Source: an uncultured Bacilli bacterium
Lineage (GTDB): Bacteria > Bacillota_I > Bacilli_A > RF39 > UBA660
DNA: 64,000 nucleotides
Assembly: GCA_934120635.1 (NCBI GenBank)
Contig: CAKOUR010000007.1
Span: 1 to 64,000 of the forward strand
Direction of reading: 5' to 3'
Below, in pieces: positions 35,933 through 44,680 of the stretch. Positions within the stretch are counted from its first letter, which is position 1; each line of letters starts with the position of its first letter. The position numbers and the translations under genes were made by a program. Under the pieces are notes generated by a model, which saw only the letters and a program-made list of their open reading frames with translations, was not told the origin of the DNA and ran no database searches.

Positions 35933-37075
35933 ATGAAAAATATTTTTATTTTAGGATCACGTGGTTATCAAGCAAAGTATGGAGGTTGGGAGACTTTTGT
36001 TACCAATTTAGTGAATCATTATCATGATAAAAATACAACTATTTATGTGGGAGAATTAACTGATAAAAAGGAAGAAGATAAAACATTAAGAAAGATAAAT
36101 GATCATTTATTTATTTATTCTTTTTATATAAAGAATAATGGTAGTGCTAAGATGTTTTTTTATACAATAAAGTCTTATTTAAGTACTTTAAATTATATTA
36201 AAAAAAATCAATTGGTGGATTCTTATGTTTATATTCTTGGATTAAAGTTAGGTCCTTTATTAGCGTTCCATCAACATTTAAGAAAGAAATATCGAATTAA
36301 GATTTATGTTAATCCAGATGGTTTAGAGCATTTGAGAAGTAAATGGAATAGACTTATTCAGTGGTGTTTTTTATTATCAGAGTGGTCGATGATAAGACAT
36401 GCTGACTTAGTTGTATGTGATGGACTTGGAATTGAAAGATATATTCAAAAGAAATATAAAAAGGCAAAAACTACTTATATTGCTTATGGGACTAATCTTT
36501 ATGATTTTTCTAAGATTGATGAGGAGAAGATATTAAAAGAGTATCATTTGAAGAAGGATGATTATCTTTTGATGGTAGGTAGATGTGTTCCTGAAAATAA
36601 TTATGAATTAGTTATTAAAGATTTTATGAAGAGTAAGGTAAAGAAAAAATTAGTAATTATTACAAATTTGAGTAGTAGTCATTATTACTTGGAATTAGTA
36701 GAGAAAACTTCTTTAGAGAAAGATAAGAGGATTATCTTTATTGATGGGGTATATGATCAAGTAAAACTGGCTACTATTCGAAAGAATGCTTATTTATATA
36801 TTCATGGACATTCTGTTGGGGGAACTAATCCTAGTTTAATAGAAGCTTTGTCTTTAACTGATTTAAATTTATTATATGATGTTTGTTTTAATCATGATAT
36901 TGGGTTAGATACTGCTTTATATTTTAAAGAAGAAGGAAGTTTAAAAAAGTTATTAGATAATACTAAATTATTAGATCAAAAAAGAGAAGAGCTTGGACCT
37001 AAAGCTAAGAAAAGAATACAAGAAAACTTTACTTGGGATAAGATTGTAGAAGAATATAAGGATATTATGAAATAG
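35933..37075 (+). CDS. DUF1972 glycosyltransferase (WchF-like rhamnosyltransferase)
   Basis: 380 aa GT-B enzyme. The N-terminal signature IFILGSRGYQAKYGGWETFV is diagnostic of the DUF1972 family, whose characterised members (WchF/Cps2T) transfer L-rhamnose from dTDP-rhamnose to a lipid-linked acceptor, usually as the second sugar. The C-terminal half has VGRCVPENNYE and HGHSVGGTNPSLIEAL typical of GT4 donor binding. This links the rfbA-D genes 28 kb away to this locus. Confidence 0.85.
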   Translation: MKNIFILGSRGYQAKYGGWETFVTNLVNHYHDKNTTIYVGELTDKKEEDKTLRKINDHLFIYSFYIKNNGSAKMFFYTIKSYLSTLNYIKKNQLVDSYVYILGLKLGPLLAFHQHLRKKYRIKIYVNPDGLEHLRSKWNRLIQWCFLLSEWSMIRHADLVVCDGLGIERYIQKKYKKAKTTYIAYGTNLYDFSKIDEEKILKEYHLKKDDYLLMVGRCVPENNYELVIKDFMKSKVKKKLVIITNLSSSHYYLELVEKTSLEKDKRIIFIDGVYDQVKLATIRKNAYLYIHGHSVGGTNPSLIEALSLTDLNLLYDVCFNHDIGLDTALYFKEEGSLKKLLDNTKLLDQKREELGPKAKKRIQENFTWDKIVEEYKDIMK

Positions 37076-37087
37076 AAGGGAATATTT

Positions 37088-38917
37088 ATGGAAGAGAAGA
37101 AGAAACAGAGTTTTTTACAAAGAAAAGTATTTTCTAGAATAGAAAAGTTTTTCTATTTGAGTAAGAAAGCCATTTATTTTGCTTGGTATCGTCATCATTT
37201 TATTATTCCTCCAAGAGTAATGAAACAGTATATTAAGTCTTTTATGATAGCTTTAAAAAGAGGGGGAGGAGTATCGAATTTATTTACTAATCAAAGTGCT
37301 TATTTAAAATATTTGGAAGAACAGAGAAAAGAAGAGGTGGTAGATGATTTTTCTTATCGTCCTTTAATTAGTTTTATTGTTCCTACTTATAATGTTTCTA
37401 GAGTTTTATTAACGGAGTGTTTAGATAGTTTATTAAATCAGAGTTATGATCATTTTGAGATTTGTATTAGTGATGATCATTCTACTCTAGAAGAGACTTT
37501 GGAAGTATTAAAAGAATATGAAGAGAAATATGATAAAGTTCATGTTGTTTATCGTAAAGAAAATGGAATGATTAGTGAGGCTTCTAATACGGCAATTTCT
37601 ATTGCTAGGGGAGAGTTTATTGCTTTAATTGATAATGATGATACGATAGAGAAGAGTAGTTTATTTTATGTGGTAGAGGCGTTAAATCAGAATAAAAAAC
37701 TAGATATGATTTATAGTGATGAAGATAAGATTGATTTTAAGGGGAATTATATGGAACCTCATTTTAAGCCAGATTATTCTCCTGATACTTTAATGGGAGT
37801 TAATTATATTTGTCATTTATGTGTATTGAGAAAGAGTTTGGTTGATAAATTAGGAGGATTTCGCAGGGAATATGATGGAAGTCAAGATTATGATATGTTT
37901 CTTCGGGTAGTAGAATCTACTAAGGAGATTTATCATATTGAGAAAGTTTTGTATCATTGGCGTCAGACGGCAACTTCTACTGCTGGATATTTAGGGAATA
38001 AGAGTTATGCTTATCTTGCTGGTAAGAGGGCTTTAGAGGATAGTTTGAAGAGAAGAAAAATTAAGGGACAAGTTTTAGACAATCCTAGGGTAAGTACTTA
38101 TTTGGTAAAGTATGAAACAAAGAGGCCTCTTGTTAGTGTTATTATTCCAATGAGGGATCAAGCTAAGGTAAGTAGAAGATGCTTTGAATCTTTATATGAA
38201 AAAAATACTTATTCAAATTTTGAAGTGATTGTTATTGATAATGGTAGTGAAGAGGAAGAAACAAAAAATTTATTTAAAGAATATAAGAAACATAAAAATT
38301 TTAAAGTGAAAAGAATCGATCGAGAATTCAACTATTCTGCTTTAAATAATGAAGGGGTAAAGATAGCTAAAGGAGAATATTTATTATTTTTAAATAATGA
38401 TACAGAAATTATTCAAGAAGATACTTTAGAATGGTTAGTTGGCTATGCTAGTCAGGAACATATTGGTTGTGTTGGGGCAAAGTTATTATATCCTGATAAA
38501 TTGGTACAACATGCTGGTGTTGTCTTAGGTTTTGGAGGAGTAGCTGGTCATATTTATGTTGCAAATAGTTATCATGATAATGGCTTATTTGGAAGATTAG
38601 TTATGCCTTATAACTATACTGCTGTAACGGCAGCTTGTCTATGTATTAAGAAATCTAAGTTTAATGAAGTAAATGGTTTTGATGAAAAATTAAAAGTAGC
38701 TTTAAATGATGTTGATTTAAACTTAAAAGTATTAGAAAAAGGATATTACAATGTTTGTTTATCGAATGTCGAAGTTATGCATTATGAAAGTAAAAGTCGT
38801 GGTTATGAAGCTAGCTATGAAAAACAAGAGAGGTTTAAAAAAGAACAAGAATATATGAAGAAAAAATGGGGACATACTTTAGATAGAGATAAATATTTTA
38901 GTAAACATAATTTCTAA
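37088..38917 (+). CDS. Two-domain family 2 glycosyltransferase
   Basis: 609 aa. Two GT2 domains: SFIVPTYNVSRVLLTECLDS with DNDDTI, and SVIIPMRDQAKVSRRCFES with NNDTEI. The leading YRHHFIIPPRVMKQYIKSF block matches the protein encoded at 11850, and the two are paralogues over almost their whole length, but this one lacks the unique N-terminal region. Probably a chain-extending enzyme of the rhamnose-containing polymer, last gene of the locus. Confidence 0.87.
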   Translation: MEEKKKQSFLQRKVFSRIEKFFYLSKKAIYFAWYRHHFIIPPRVMKQYIKSFMIALKRGGGVSNLFTNQSAYLKYLEEQRKEEVVDDFSYRPLISFIVPTYNVSRVLLTECLDSLLNQSYDHFEICISDDHSTLEETLEVLKEYEEKYDKVHVVYRKENGMISEASNTAISIARGEFIALIDNDDTIEKSSLFYVVEALNQNKKLDMIYSDEDKIDFKGNYMEPHFKPDYSPDTLMGVNYICHLCVLRKSLVDKLGGFRREYDGSQDYDMFLRVVESTKEIYHIEKVLYHWRQTATSTAGYLGNKSYAYLAGKRALEDSLKRRKIKGQVLDNPRVSTYLVKYETKRPLVSVIIPMRDQAKVSRRCFESLYEKNTYSNFEVIVIDNGSEEEETKNLFKEYKKHKNFKVKRIDREFNYSALNNEGVKIAKGEYLLFLNNDTEIIQEDTLEWLVGYASQEHIGCVGAKLLYPDKLVQHAGVVLGFGGVAGHIYVANSYHDNGLFGRLVMPYNYTAVTAACLCIKKSKFNEVNGFDEKLKVALNDVDLNLKVLEKGYYNVCLSNVEVMHYESKSRGYEASYEKQERFKKEQEYMKKKWGHTLDRDKYFSKHNF

Positions 38918-38920
38918 TGA

Positions 38921-38949
38921 AAAAGAGGCACTTTTTAGGTGTCTCTTTT
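38921..38949. terminator. Bidirectional terminator at the end of the polysaccharide locus
   Basis: AAAAGAGGCAC (38921-38931) pairs with GTGTCTCTTTT (38939-38949) with one G-T pair. It also serves the reverse small gene whose stop codon lies within it. Confidence 0.75.
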
Positions 38950-39109
38950 AGTGGCAGCAATTTGGTCCTGGGTTTCTATTGCAACCATTTCCCCAGAATA
39001 AAATAAAGAAAATGATTAAAACGATGATGATAATCCAGAACCAGTTGTTGCCACCGTATCCATCGTAGCCATATCCTGCTGCAGGATAACCATAACCATA
39101 TCCGTACAT
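38948..39109 (-). CDS. YjcZ-like small Gly/Tyr-rich membrane peptide
   Basis: 53 aa. ATG at 39109-39107 behind AGGTAGGTG. An N-terminal Gly-Tyr repeat (MYGYGYGYPAAGYGYDGYGG) is followed by NNWFW, a single membrane helix rich in Ile/Leu/Phe, and a Cys/Asn/Pro tail ending NCCH. This resembles the small YjcZ-type proteins of Bacillus, several of which are sporulation-associated or accumulate in spores. Codon use is less AT-biased than the neighbours, as expected for Gly/Tyr/Trp content. The reading frame and ribosome binding site are convincing; function is inferred. Confidence 0.75.
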   Translation of the reverse strand: MYGYGYGYPAAGYGYDGYGGNNWFWIIIIVLIIFFILFWGNGCNRNPGPNCCH

Positions 39110-39248
39110 ATGTATATCACCTACCTAGTAATAGTATATTAGAAATAGAAAAAAAGTAATATGGTGGATACCTAAATAATAAAGTATCTATTTTTTATGT
39201 TTATTTATGATATACTTTCTAGTAGATGGGAATGGGAGTTAAGAATAT

Positions 39249-39563
39249 ATGTCTATTTTGTTTTTTATTCTATTTATGTTACTTATTGTACTTGCTGGTA
39301 TTGATCAAAGATTTGTTTCTTTAGTATTAATTTTTATTAGTTCAACTCTTTTATTAAAGGGGATTCTTGAACCATTATCTAAGATAATGATATTAAAAAA
39401 TAGTAAAAAGATCTGTTGGATTTTCTTTATTATTAGGACAATTATTTTGGTTATTCTTTCTTTTTTTGTTTCACCAGTCGTTCTTTTTCGGGAATTTTAT
39501 GTTATTGTGGCGATTGGTCCTTTTGTATCTATTCTTTATGTGATAAAAAAAAGAAAAATGTGA
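39249..39563 (+). CDS. Small hypothetical membrane protein
   Basis: 104 aa, three to four hydrophobic helices and little else (starts MSILFFILFMLLIVLAGID). No family recognised. A TATACT at 39211-39216 could be its -10 box, with GGGAG before the start. The following 208 bp to 39771 hold only the promoter of the next gene. Confidence 0.6.
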   Translation: MSILFFILFMLLIVLAGIDQRFVSLVLIFISSTLLLKGILEPLSKIMILKNSKKICWIFFIIRTIILVILSFFVSPVVLFREFYVIVAIGPFVSILYVIKKRKM

Positions 39564-39707
39564 TTTCTTTTTTTGTTTTTTGATTTAGATAAAAATAGTT
39601 ATGTTGTTTGGTTTATCAGTGGTAATTTAAATAAATTTTATTATTGGGAAGTTAAATAGATAATGGTTATTTCTTTATCAGTATTTTTTGTTAAAAAGAT
39701 GTTAAAT

Positions 39708-39736
39708 TTGACATTAGATAGGGAAAATGCTATGAT
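39708..39736 (+). promoter_or_regulatory. Consensus promoter of the UbiB-family gene
   Basis: TTGACA (39708-39713), 17 bp, TATGAT (39731-39736): a perfect -35. Likely transcription start about 30 nt before the ATG at 39772. Confidence 0.75.
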
Positions 39737-39771
39737 TATGGTAAGTTTAATAGAGGATAAGAGGGAATGAT

Positions 39772-41316
39772 ATGAAGGAAAATAATGAGTTAAAGCGTTT
39801 AAATGAAATGAAGAATATTTTATTAAAATATGATTTAACTAGAGGAATTACGCCTGATAAAGTAGTTAATATTTTAGAAGAATTAGGGCCAACTTTTATT
39901 AAATTAGGACAAATATTATCGACGAGAATTGATTTAATTCCTAAAGAATATTGTGAAGCATTATCTAAACTTCGAGGAAATACAAAAAAATTAGAAAAAG
40001 AAGAAGTTATAGATATTTTAAAAAATAATTATGAGGAGATGAATGAGGTTTTTTCTTCTATTGATGAATGTATTGGTTCGGCTTCTATTGCCCAGGTACA
40101 TTTGGCTACGCTAACGAATGGGAAAAAAGTTGTGGTAAAGGTATGTCGTCCAAATGTTTATGAGCAAATGGAATTGGATGTTCAGTTATCTAAGAAGGTT
40201 GTTCGTCTTTTACATTTGAATCATTTAATTAAGGCTGTTGATTTATCTTCTATGTTAGATGAAATGTTAGCCGTATCTAAAGAAGAGAGTAATCTTTTAA
40301 TTGAACTAGATCATTTGGTAAAATTTAGAGAGTTAAATTCTCAGGAAGAGGGGATTGATGTTCCTTTTGTTTATCAAGAGTTTTGTACGAAACAAGTACT
40401 TGTAATGGAATATATTAAAGGAATTAAAATTAATGATGTTTCTAGGCTAAAAGAGAAGGGATATTCTTTAGAAGAGATTTCTTATCTTCTTAGTAATCAT
40501 TATATGAAGCAAGCTTTAGTGGATGGTTTTTTTCATGCTGATCCTCATCCTGATAATTTAATTGTTAGGAAAGATAAAATTACTTATCTTGATCTTGGTA
40601 TGGTTGGTGTTTTATCTAGTAATGATAGGGAATTGTTAAAAAGATGTATTCGTAGTATTGCAGATGAAGATTATTATGAGGTTTCTAAAATATTAGTAAT
40701 GATGTCTAATGTGCGAAATACTGTAGATATGGAAAAGTTAGAAAGTGATGTTTCTTCTATCTTGATGGAATATTCTAATCAAGATTTAAGTCATATTGAT
40801 ACGGCTAAATTTGTATCGAGTATGTTTATGATGCTTCAGAAGAATCATCTTCAGCTTCATTCTTCTATTACTATGCTTATTCGAGGAATTTGTGTGATTG
40901 AGGCTACGTTAGAAATATTAAATCCTAATCTTAATTTAGTAGAAGTTATTATGAATTATGTATTAAAAGAAGAGATGGTATTTGATTCTTCTAGAATAGC
41001 AGATGGGGCTAAGAAGATTGTTAAGAGTACAAAGAGTATGATTCAACTTCCTAGTGAGATTCATCAATTTTTGCAATCCTTTAATCGAGGAGAGGGAAAG
41101 GTTAAGTTAGAGATGTCAGCTTCTTCTCATCAGGTGGATAAGTTAGAAAATTTGCTTCATGAATTTATTATTGGATTGTTGGACGCTAGTTTGATTTTAG
41201 CTTATAGTTTAGAGCGGGATTTATTGGTTCGTCGGGTATTATTTTATTTTATTGTGATCCTTTCTATTTGGTTATTTATTAAGATGTTGATTGATCATAT
41301 TCATAAAGGGTATTAG
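39772..41316 (+). CDS. ABC1/UbiB-family atypical kinase
   Basis: 514 aa. Motifs in order: the KxGQ-type element FIKLGQILSTR (about 43), the Ala-rich loop GSASIAQVH (about 103), VVKVCRP, VMEYIKG, DGFFHADPHPDNL (about 250) and YLDLGMVG. Two C-terminal membrane helices (about 460-510) anchor it. Relatives (UbiB, COQ8) have ATPase activity and support quinone or lipid metabolism. No quinone gene is visible nearby, so a general membrane-lipid role is more likely. Confidence 0.9.
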   Translation: MKENNELKRLNEMKNILLKYDLTRGITPDKVVNILEELGPTFIKLGQILSTRIDLIPKEYCEALSKLRGNTKKLEKEEVIDILKNNYEEMNEVFSSIDECIGSASIAQVHLATLTNGKKVVVKVCRPNVYEQMELDVQLSKKVVRLLHLNHLIKAVDLSSMLDEMLAVSKEESNLLIELDHLVKFRELNSQEEGIDVPFVYQEFCTKQVLVMEYIKGIKINDVSRLKEKGYSLEEISYLLSNHYMKQALVDGFFHADPHPDNLIVRKDKITYLDLGMVGVLSSNDRELLKRCIRSIADEDYYEVSKILVMMSNVRNTVDMEKLESDVSSILMEYSNQDLSHIDTAKFVSSMFMMLQKNHLQLHSSITMLIRGICVIEATLEILNPNLNLVEVIMNYVLKEEMVFDSSRIADGAKKIVKSTKSMIQLPSEIHQFLQSFNRGEGKVKLEMSASSHQVDKLENLLHEFIIGLLDASLILAYSLERDLLVRRVLFYFIVILSIWLFIKMLIDHIHKGY

Positions 41317-41972
41317 GAATTGAAGTATTTTTCAATTCCTAAGGTGATATTTTTAATTAAGATATCTTGATAAGTGGTTTGTCTAATTTTATAATTATCG
41401 TTAGGATTACTAACGAAACCAGCTTCTACTAAAACTCCAGGAACTTTTAATTTGGAGTACATGTAGTAGCTGTTTTCTTTTTTATATTCACGGATATTTT
41501 TCATGTTTTCTTGCATGGTAGTGGTAATGACTTCGGCAATTTTTTTGTTTTCTTTTAAGATGTTGCTATAAAATATTTGGATTCCATTCCATTTTGTACT
41601 TGGGCTTGCGTTAAGGTGCATAGAGATATATAAATTAGCATTGGAATTATTGATGAGTTTAACTCTTGCATATAAATCATTTCTTTTTCTGTTATTGTTT
41701 GTTTTGGCTAGGTCGTAGTCGCCGTTTCTGGTGTAGTATACGATTGCTCCTTTTTGAGAAAGGGCACTTCCTAGTTTTTGTGAGAGAAGGAGATTCATAT
41801 CTTTTTCGTAAAAATTTTTGGAGATTGCTCCGGAGTCTGGTCCTCCATGTCCTGGATCGATATAGATTGTTTTTCCTAGAAGTGTATAGTCTTTTATGGT
41901 AGCATTTACTTTAGAAAAACAAAAAATGCTGATAAAGAATAAGGCTATGATTAAAGTTTTATACTGTCTCAT
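41313..41972 (-). CDS. cwlD: N-acetylmuramoyl-L-alanine amidase, CwlD-like
   Basis: Start set at ATG 41972 with AGGTG 6 nt upstream; a GTG at 41981 would overlap that site. About 219 aa: signal anchor (about 5-24), then an Amidase_3 zinc domain with IDPGHGGPDSG, FYEKDMN (Glu), SMHLNAS (His) and VLVEAGFVSN (catalytic Glu). Small single-domain amidases of this form include CwlD, needed for muramic-lactam in spore cortex. A vegetative lytic amidase is the alternative. Converges with and overlaps the UbiB-like gene by four bases. Confidence 0.82.
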   Translation of the reverse strand: MRQYKTLIIALFFISIFCFSKVNATIKDYTLLGKTIYIDPGHGGPDSGAISKNFYEKDMNLLLSQKLGSALSQKGAIVYYTRNGDYDLAKTNNNRKRNDLYARVKLINNSNANLYISMHLNASPSTKWNGIQIFYSNILKENKKIAEVITTTMQENMKNIREYKKENSYYMYSKLKVPGVLVEAGFVSNPNDNYKIRQTTYQDILIKNITLGIEKYFNS

Positions 41973-41988
41973 TGATTTCACCTATTTA

Positions 41989-41996
41989 AGTATATG
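41989..41996 (-). promoter_or_regulatory. CATATACT element before the CwlD-like gene
   Basis: On the minus strand CATATACT lies 16 nt before the ATG. It fits the -10 of a sporulation sigma-E/K type promoter (CATAnnnT) and also contains TATACT. The -35 for sigma E is poor, so the assignment is weak. The same octamer stands before gerQ. Confidence 0.3.
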
Positions 41997-42002
41997 ATAG
42001 AA

Positions 42003-42060
42003 TTAAAAATAACTTTACTTTTATATAACATATGTTATTTTGTTATCTAAAAGTAAAGTT
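42003..42060 (-). terminator. Terminator of the gene at 42107
   Basis: AACTTTACTTTTA (42011-42023) and TAAAAGTAAAGTT (42048-42060) form a 13-bp perfect stem; on the minus strand TTATTTTTAATT follows. The loop itself is partly palindromic (ATAACATATGTTAT). Confidence 0.75.
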
Positions 42061-42106
42061 TAATTCTAATTTTAGGAAATAAAATACTGAAATAAATTTT
42101 TAGTCG

Positions 42107-42724
42107 TTATTTTTTTATTCCTTTTTGTTCTTGATTATAAAATATTTTTTCACATAATTGTACCTCTTGAAGTTTTTGCTCCTTTGTTTTAAAAACATCT
42201 GTTATTGGATCATCGATAGGAGTAGCATCTTTATTTTTATAGTGTTCGTTGTAATTTTTGTTTAAAAATATTTTTCCATCATAAAACGCACCTACTATAT
42301 ATTCTGGTGGAAATCCCCAATTACCATCTTTTAGTGGTTCTAGTATTCCAGTATTTCCAGTTATTACTTCATTAGGTAAAGATAAAATTATTGTAACATA
42401 ACTTGGATGATGATATGCAATAGCAGGTCCAAAAAGAGTTTCTGGAGCTATTGTATTAGTGAGACTTTGTGATTCTTTAAAGTTAAAATCACAATTATTA
42501 TATAAACCAATTTCAAAAAAATTCTCAATTTTATTGTAATTAGTATTATGTAATCCAATTGTTTGATTATCTTTTAAATATAGATTTTTTAAAAATTCAA
42601 ATTGTTCAGTTGTTAATTCAGTGCTATTGATTACTTCTTTTAAAAAATCTATATATTCATCTGGTAATTTTGTTTCTTTTTTTAATTGCTTTTTTAATTG
42701 TATTAAATATTCTTTTAATTTCAT
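42107..42724 (-). CDS. Hypothetical protein with possible ADP-ribosyltransferase-like pattern
   Basis: 205 aa, soluble. Helical N-terminus (about 1-50). Then TIGLHNTNYNKIENFFEIGL, which resembles the first strand-helix of ART/Tpt1-like folds (hHGT....I...GL). Later come VTIILSLPNEV and FPPEYIVGAFYDG, similar to the P.EYI.G end of some toxin-like ART proteins. A catalytic Glu cannot be pinned down. It has its own terminator and lies alone between the amidase and a divergent membrane-protein gene. No partner antitoxin is seen. The fold suggestion is tentative. Confidence 0.55.
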   Translation of the reverse strand: MKLKEYLIQLKKQLKKETKLPDEYIDFLKEVINSTELTTEQFEFLKNLYLKDNQTIGLHNTNYNKIENFFEIGLYNNCDFNFKESQSLTNTIAPETLFGPAIAYHHPSYVTIILSLPNEVITGNTGILEPLKDGNWGFPPEYIVGAFYDGKIFLNKNYNEHYKNKDATPIDDPITDVFKTKEQKLQEVQLCEKIFYNQEQKGIKK

Positions 42725-42825
42725 TATTTTTATCTCTCTTTCAAATATTTATATTTTTTATTATAACATAATTTTTTTTAAAGGGAATGATGTAATAATT
42801 TATTATAGAAATTTTCTCTCATTAA

Positions 42826-42854
42826 TTTACAATTAAAAGTATGCATGTTATAAT
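42826..42854 (+). promoter_or_regulatory. Promoter of the gene at 42900
   Basis: TTTACA (42826-42831), 17 bp, TATAAT (42849-42854); AGAGG precedes the ATG. Confidence 0.65.
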
Positions 42855-42899
42855 TTATATTGTATAGAAAATAGACGAGAGGATAAATAGAGGTGTTTT

Positions 42900-43262
42900 A
42901 TGGAAAAAGTTTATTTAAAATATGATGATATTCGTCCTTGTGTAGAGTGTGATTATGGATTTGCAAAAGAAATATTATATTTGGGATTTATGTATCCTTT
43001 TCGTAAAGGAGATATGAGATTTTTTGGTATTATGTTTTCTTTACAGCTTGCTGTTTGTATTTTGATTATTATTTTGGCACCAATTCCATTTTTCTTTTTG
43101 CTACCTTTATGTGCTGTAATGATATTTATTATTAATTTATTATTTGCTTGTAATTATAATTTACTTGTTATTGAGAGATTACTAAAGGAAGGGTATTATC
43201 CTATGGATTATAATTCTTCTGATAAGTTAATTAAAAAAGGAATTTACTTTAAATTGCAGTAA
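42900..43262 (+). CDS. Small membrane protein, DUF2628-like
   Basis: 120 aa. Two hydrophobic helices (about 45-65 and 68-86) with a soluble N-terminus (YLGFMYPFRKGDMRFFGIMF) and the C-terminal YNLLVIERLLKEGYYPMD. That layout resembles DUF2628 proteins, but the match is from memory and weak. Single gene with its own promoter, convergent with the GNAT gene. Confidence 0.55.
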   Translation: MEKVYLKYDDIRPCVECDYGFAKEILYLGFMYPFRKGDMRFFGIMFSLQLAVCILIIILAPIPFFFLLPLCAVMIFIINLLFACNYNLLVIERLLKEGYYPMDYNSSDKLIKKGIYFKLQ

Positions 43263-43270
43263 GTTCCTTT

Positions 43271-43672
43271 TTAAATATTTTTATTAAAAAAAGTAGTATC
43301 TATTATATTAAAATTATTTTTAAGGTATAGTTTATGGGCATATTTTCTATTTTTGTTGGAAGTTAGATTGATTTTGGTTGCTTTATTATTTTTGCAATAT
43401 TTAATAATTTCTTTTAAAAAATAGTCTCCATATCCTTGATGTTGTTCTTTTGGGGAAATACCAAAACTATTGATATAAGCAATTCTTTCATTTTCAAATA
43501 TGTTATTGATAAAATTGATTTGGCAGATGCCGATTAAGTTTTCGTTTTGATATAATCCTAGTAGGGGAGTTGTTATTTTTCTTGTATGTTCTTTTCTTTT
43601 TACTTGAAAGCAATCTTGATAAATTTGGAATGCTTTTTCTAAATCTTTTTCTTTTATTTCTTTAATATTCAT
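43271..43672 (-). CDS. GNAT-family N-acetyltransferase
   Basis: 133 aa. The acetyl-CoA-binding signature is visible as QHQGYGDYFLKEIIKYC (Q-x2-G-x-G/A) near residue 78, preceded by the beta4 strand IAYINSFGISPKEQ and followed by NLTSNKNRKYAHKLYLKNNF. Substrate unknown. It lies 4 bp after the gene at 43677 on the same strand, probably in one transcript with it, the M14 peptidase and murE. Confidence 0.85.
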   Translation of the reverse strand: MNIKEIKEKDLEKAFQIYQDCFQVKRKEHTRKITTPLLGLYQNENLIGICQINFINNIFENERIAYINSFGISPKEQHQGYGDYFLKEIIKYCKNNKATKINLTSNKNRKYAHKLYLKNNFNIIDTTFFNKNI

Positions 43673-43676
43673 TTTT

Positions 43677-44666
43677 TTACTTCTTTCTTGTTATTTTTTT
43701 AAAATACTGATATGTAATTTTCTCTTTACATGGAAGTCCAGTTACATAAGATAAATCTTTAAATATTTTATTGAACTTATTTTTATTTATTTCTTTTTCT
43801 TCTAATAAATCAGTCACTTCATTTATTGTACTAGTTGCTTTATTTGCTGCTTCTTCAAATAAATCGAGGAAGGAAGTAGTAAAGTATTTGCTGTTATCCC
43901 AAGGGTAGCACCATTTTTGGTGTTCTAAATTTAAGTATTTTAATCCTATATCATTTGTGTGATATGATAATTCTTCTAATCTGGTTGTCCATTTGGGGGA
44001 TAATTTATCAATTGTTTTGTAAATTTTTTGTTTATATCCTAATGGGTCATAATTGATTATTCTAAAAAATTGTTGCATGTACCGGATGGATTTTTCATAT
44101 AGTTTGCTACTATTTTTTATGTGGTAAGTTTTTTCGATAGAAAAATTGATGGTATCTTTTAGTTCTTTGGAGAATGATTTTGCTTTAAAAATATACTTGT
44201 GTGGTTTAAATGTTAAAGGATTTTGTTTTAATTTTTCTTGGATAAAGTAAGAATCAATTCGATATTCTATTTTTTGATGGAGAGTATTAGAAGAATAAGT
44301 ACTTTTATCTTTTTTGTCAAATAATCCTGCTTGATAGTTAATATAGGGATGAGTGGTTAGATCAAGGTAATAGTGGCAAATATAGCCGTATAGATAAGAA
44401 AAGACTTCTGGATTATTTTCTAGATGATTTTTTTTGATGTAATCTATGATGTGATAAAAGAATTCTCTTGTATTTTGAGTATGCATTTGGTATTGGAGTT
44501 TTTTTCCTTTTTTTCCGATTAAGAAATGATAAAACATGAAAGGGTCTGCTCCTTGGGAAAATAATTTGAAGTATTCTAATTTGTTTTTGATTTTTTGTTT
44601 GCTTTTTTTGTTTATGTTTTGATATACATAGCAGGTAAAGTAGGTATGTGTTACTGAACTTGGCAT
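43677..44666 (-). CDS. Zinc-dependent phospholipase C-like protein
   Basis: 329 aa. The start MPSSVTHTYFTCYVYQNIN and the following FSQGADPFMFYHFL, SYLYGYICHYYLDLTTHPYI match the zinc-dependent phospholipase C-like family of Gram-positive bacteria, where scattered His and Asp residues bind metal. No signal peptide is present, so it acts inside the cell unlike the secreted toxins. Substrate unknown. Downstream of the M14 peptidase gene by 14 bp. Confidence 0.78.
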   Translation of the reverse strand: MPSSVTHTYFTCYVYQNINKKSKQKIKNKLEYFKLFSQGADPFMFYHFLIGKKGKKLQYQMHTQNTREFFYHIIDYIKKNHLENNPEVFSYLYGYICHYYLDLTTHPYINYQAGLFDKKDKSTYSSNTLHQKIEYRIDSYFIQEKLKQNPLTFKPHKYIFKAKSFSKELKDTINFSIEKTYHIKNSSKLYEKSIRYMQQFFRIINYDPLGYKQKIYKTIDKLSPKWTTRLEELSYHTNDIGLKYLNLEHQKWCYPWDNSKYFTTSFLDLFEEAANKATSTINEVTDLLEEKEINKNKFNKIFKDLSYVTGLPCKEKITYQYFKKITRKK

Positions 44667-44680
44667 GGTATCACTGCTTT

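Noticed and set aside
10311..38917. Prophage or conjugative island
   Set aside because: No integrase, phage structural or conjugation genes; the content is envelope glycan synthesis throughout.
39564..39707. Gene or RNA in the gap before the UbiB-like gene
   Set aside because: No open frame with a ribosome binding site and no stable hairpin apart from the promoter region.
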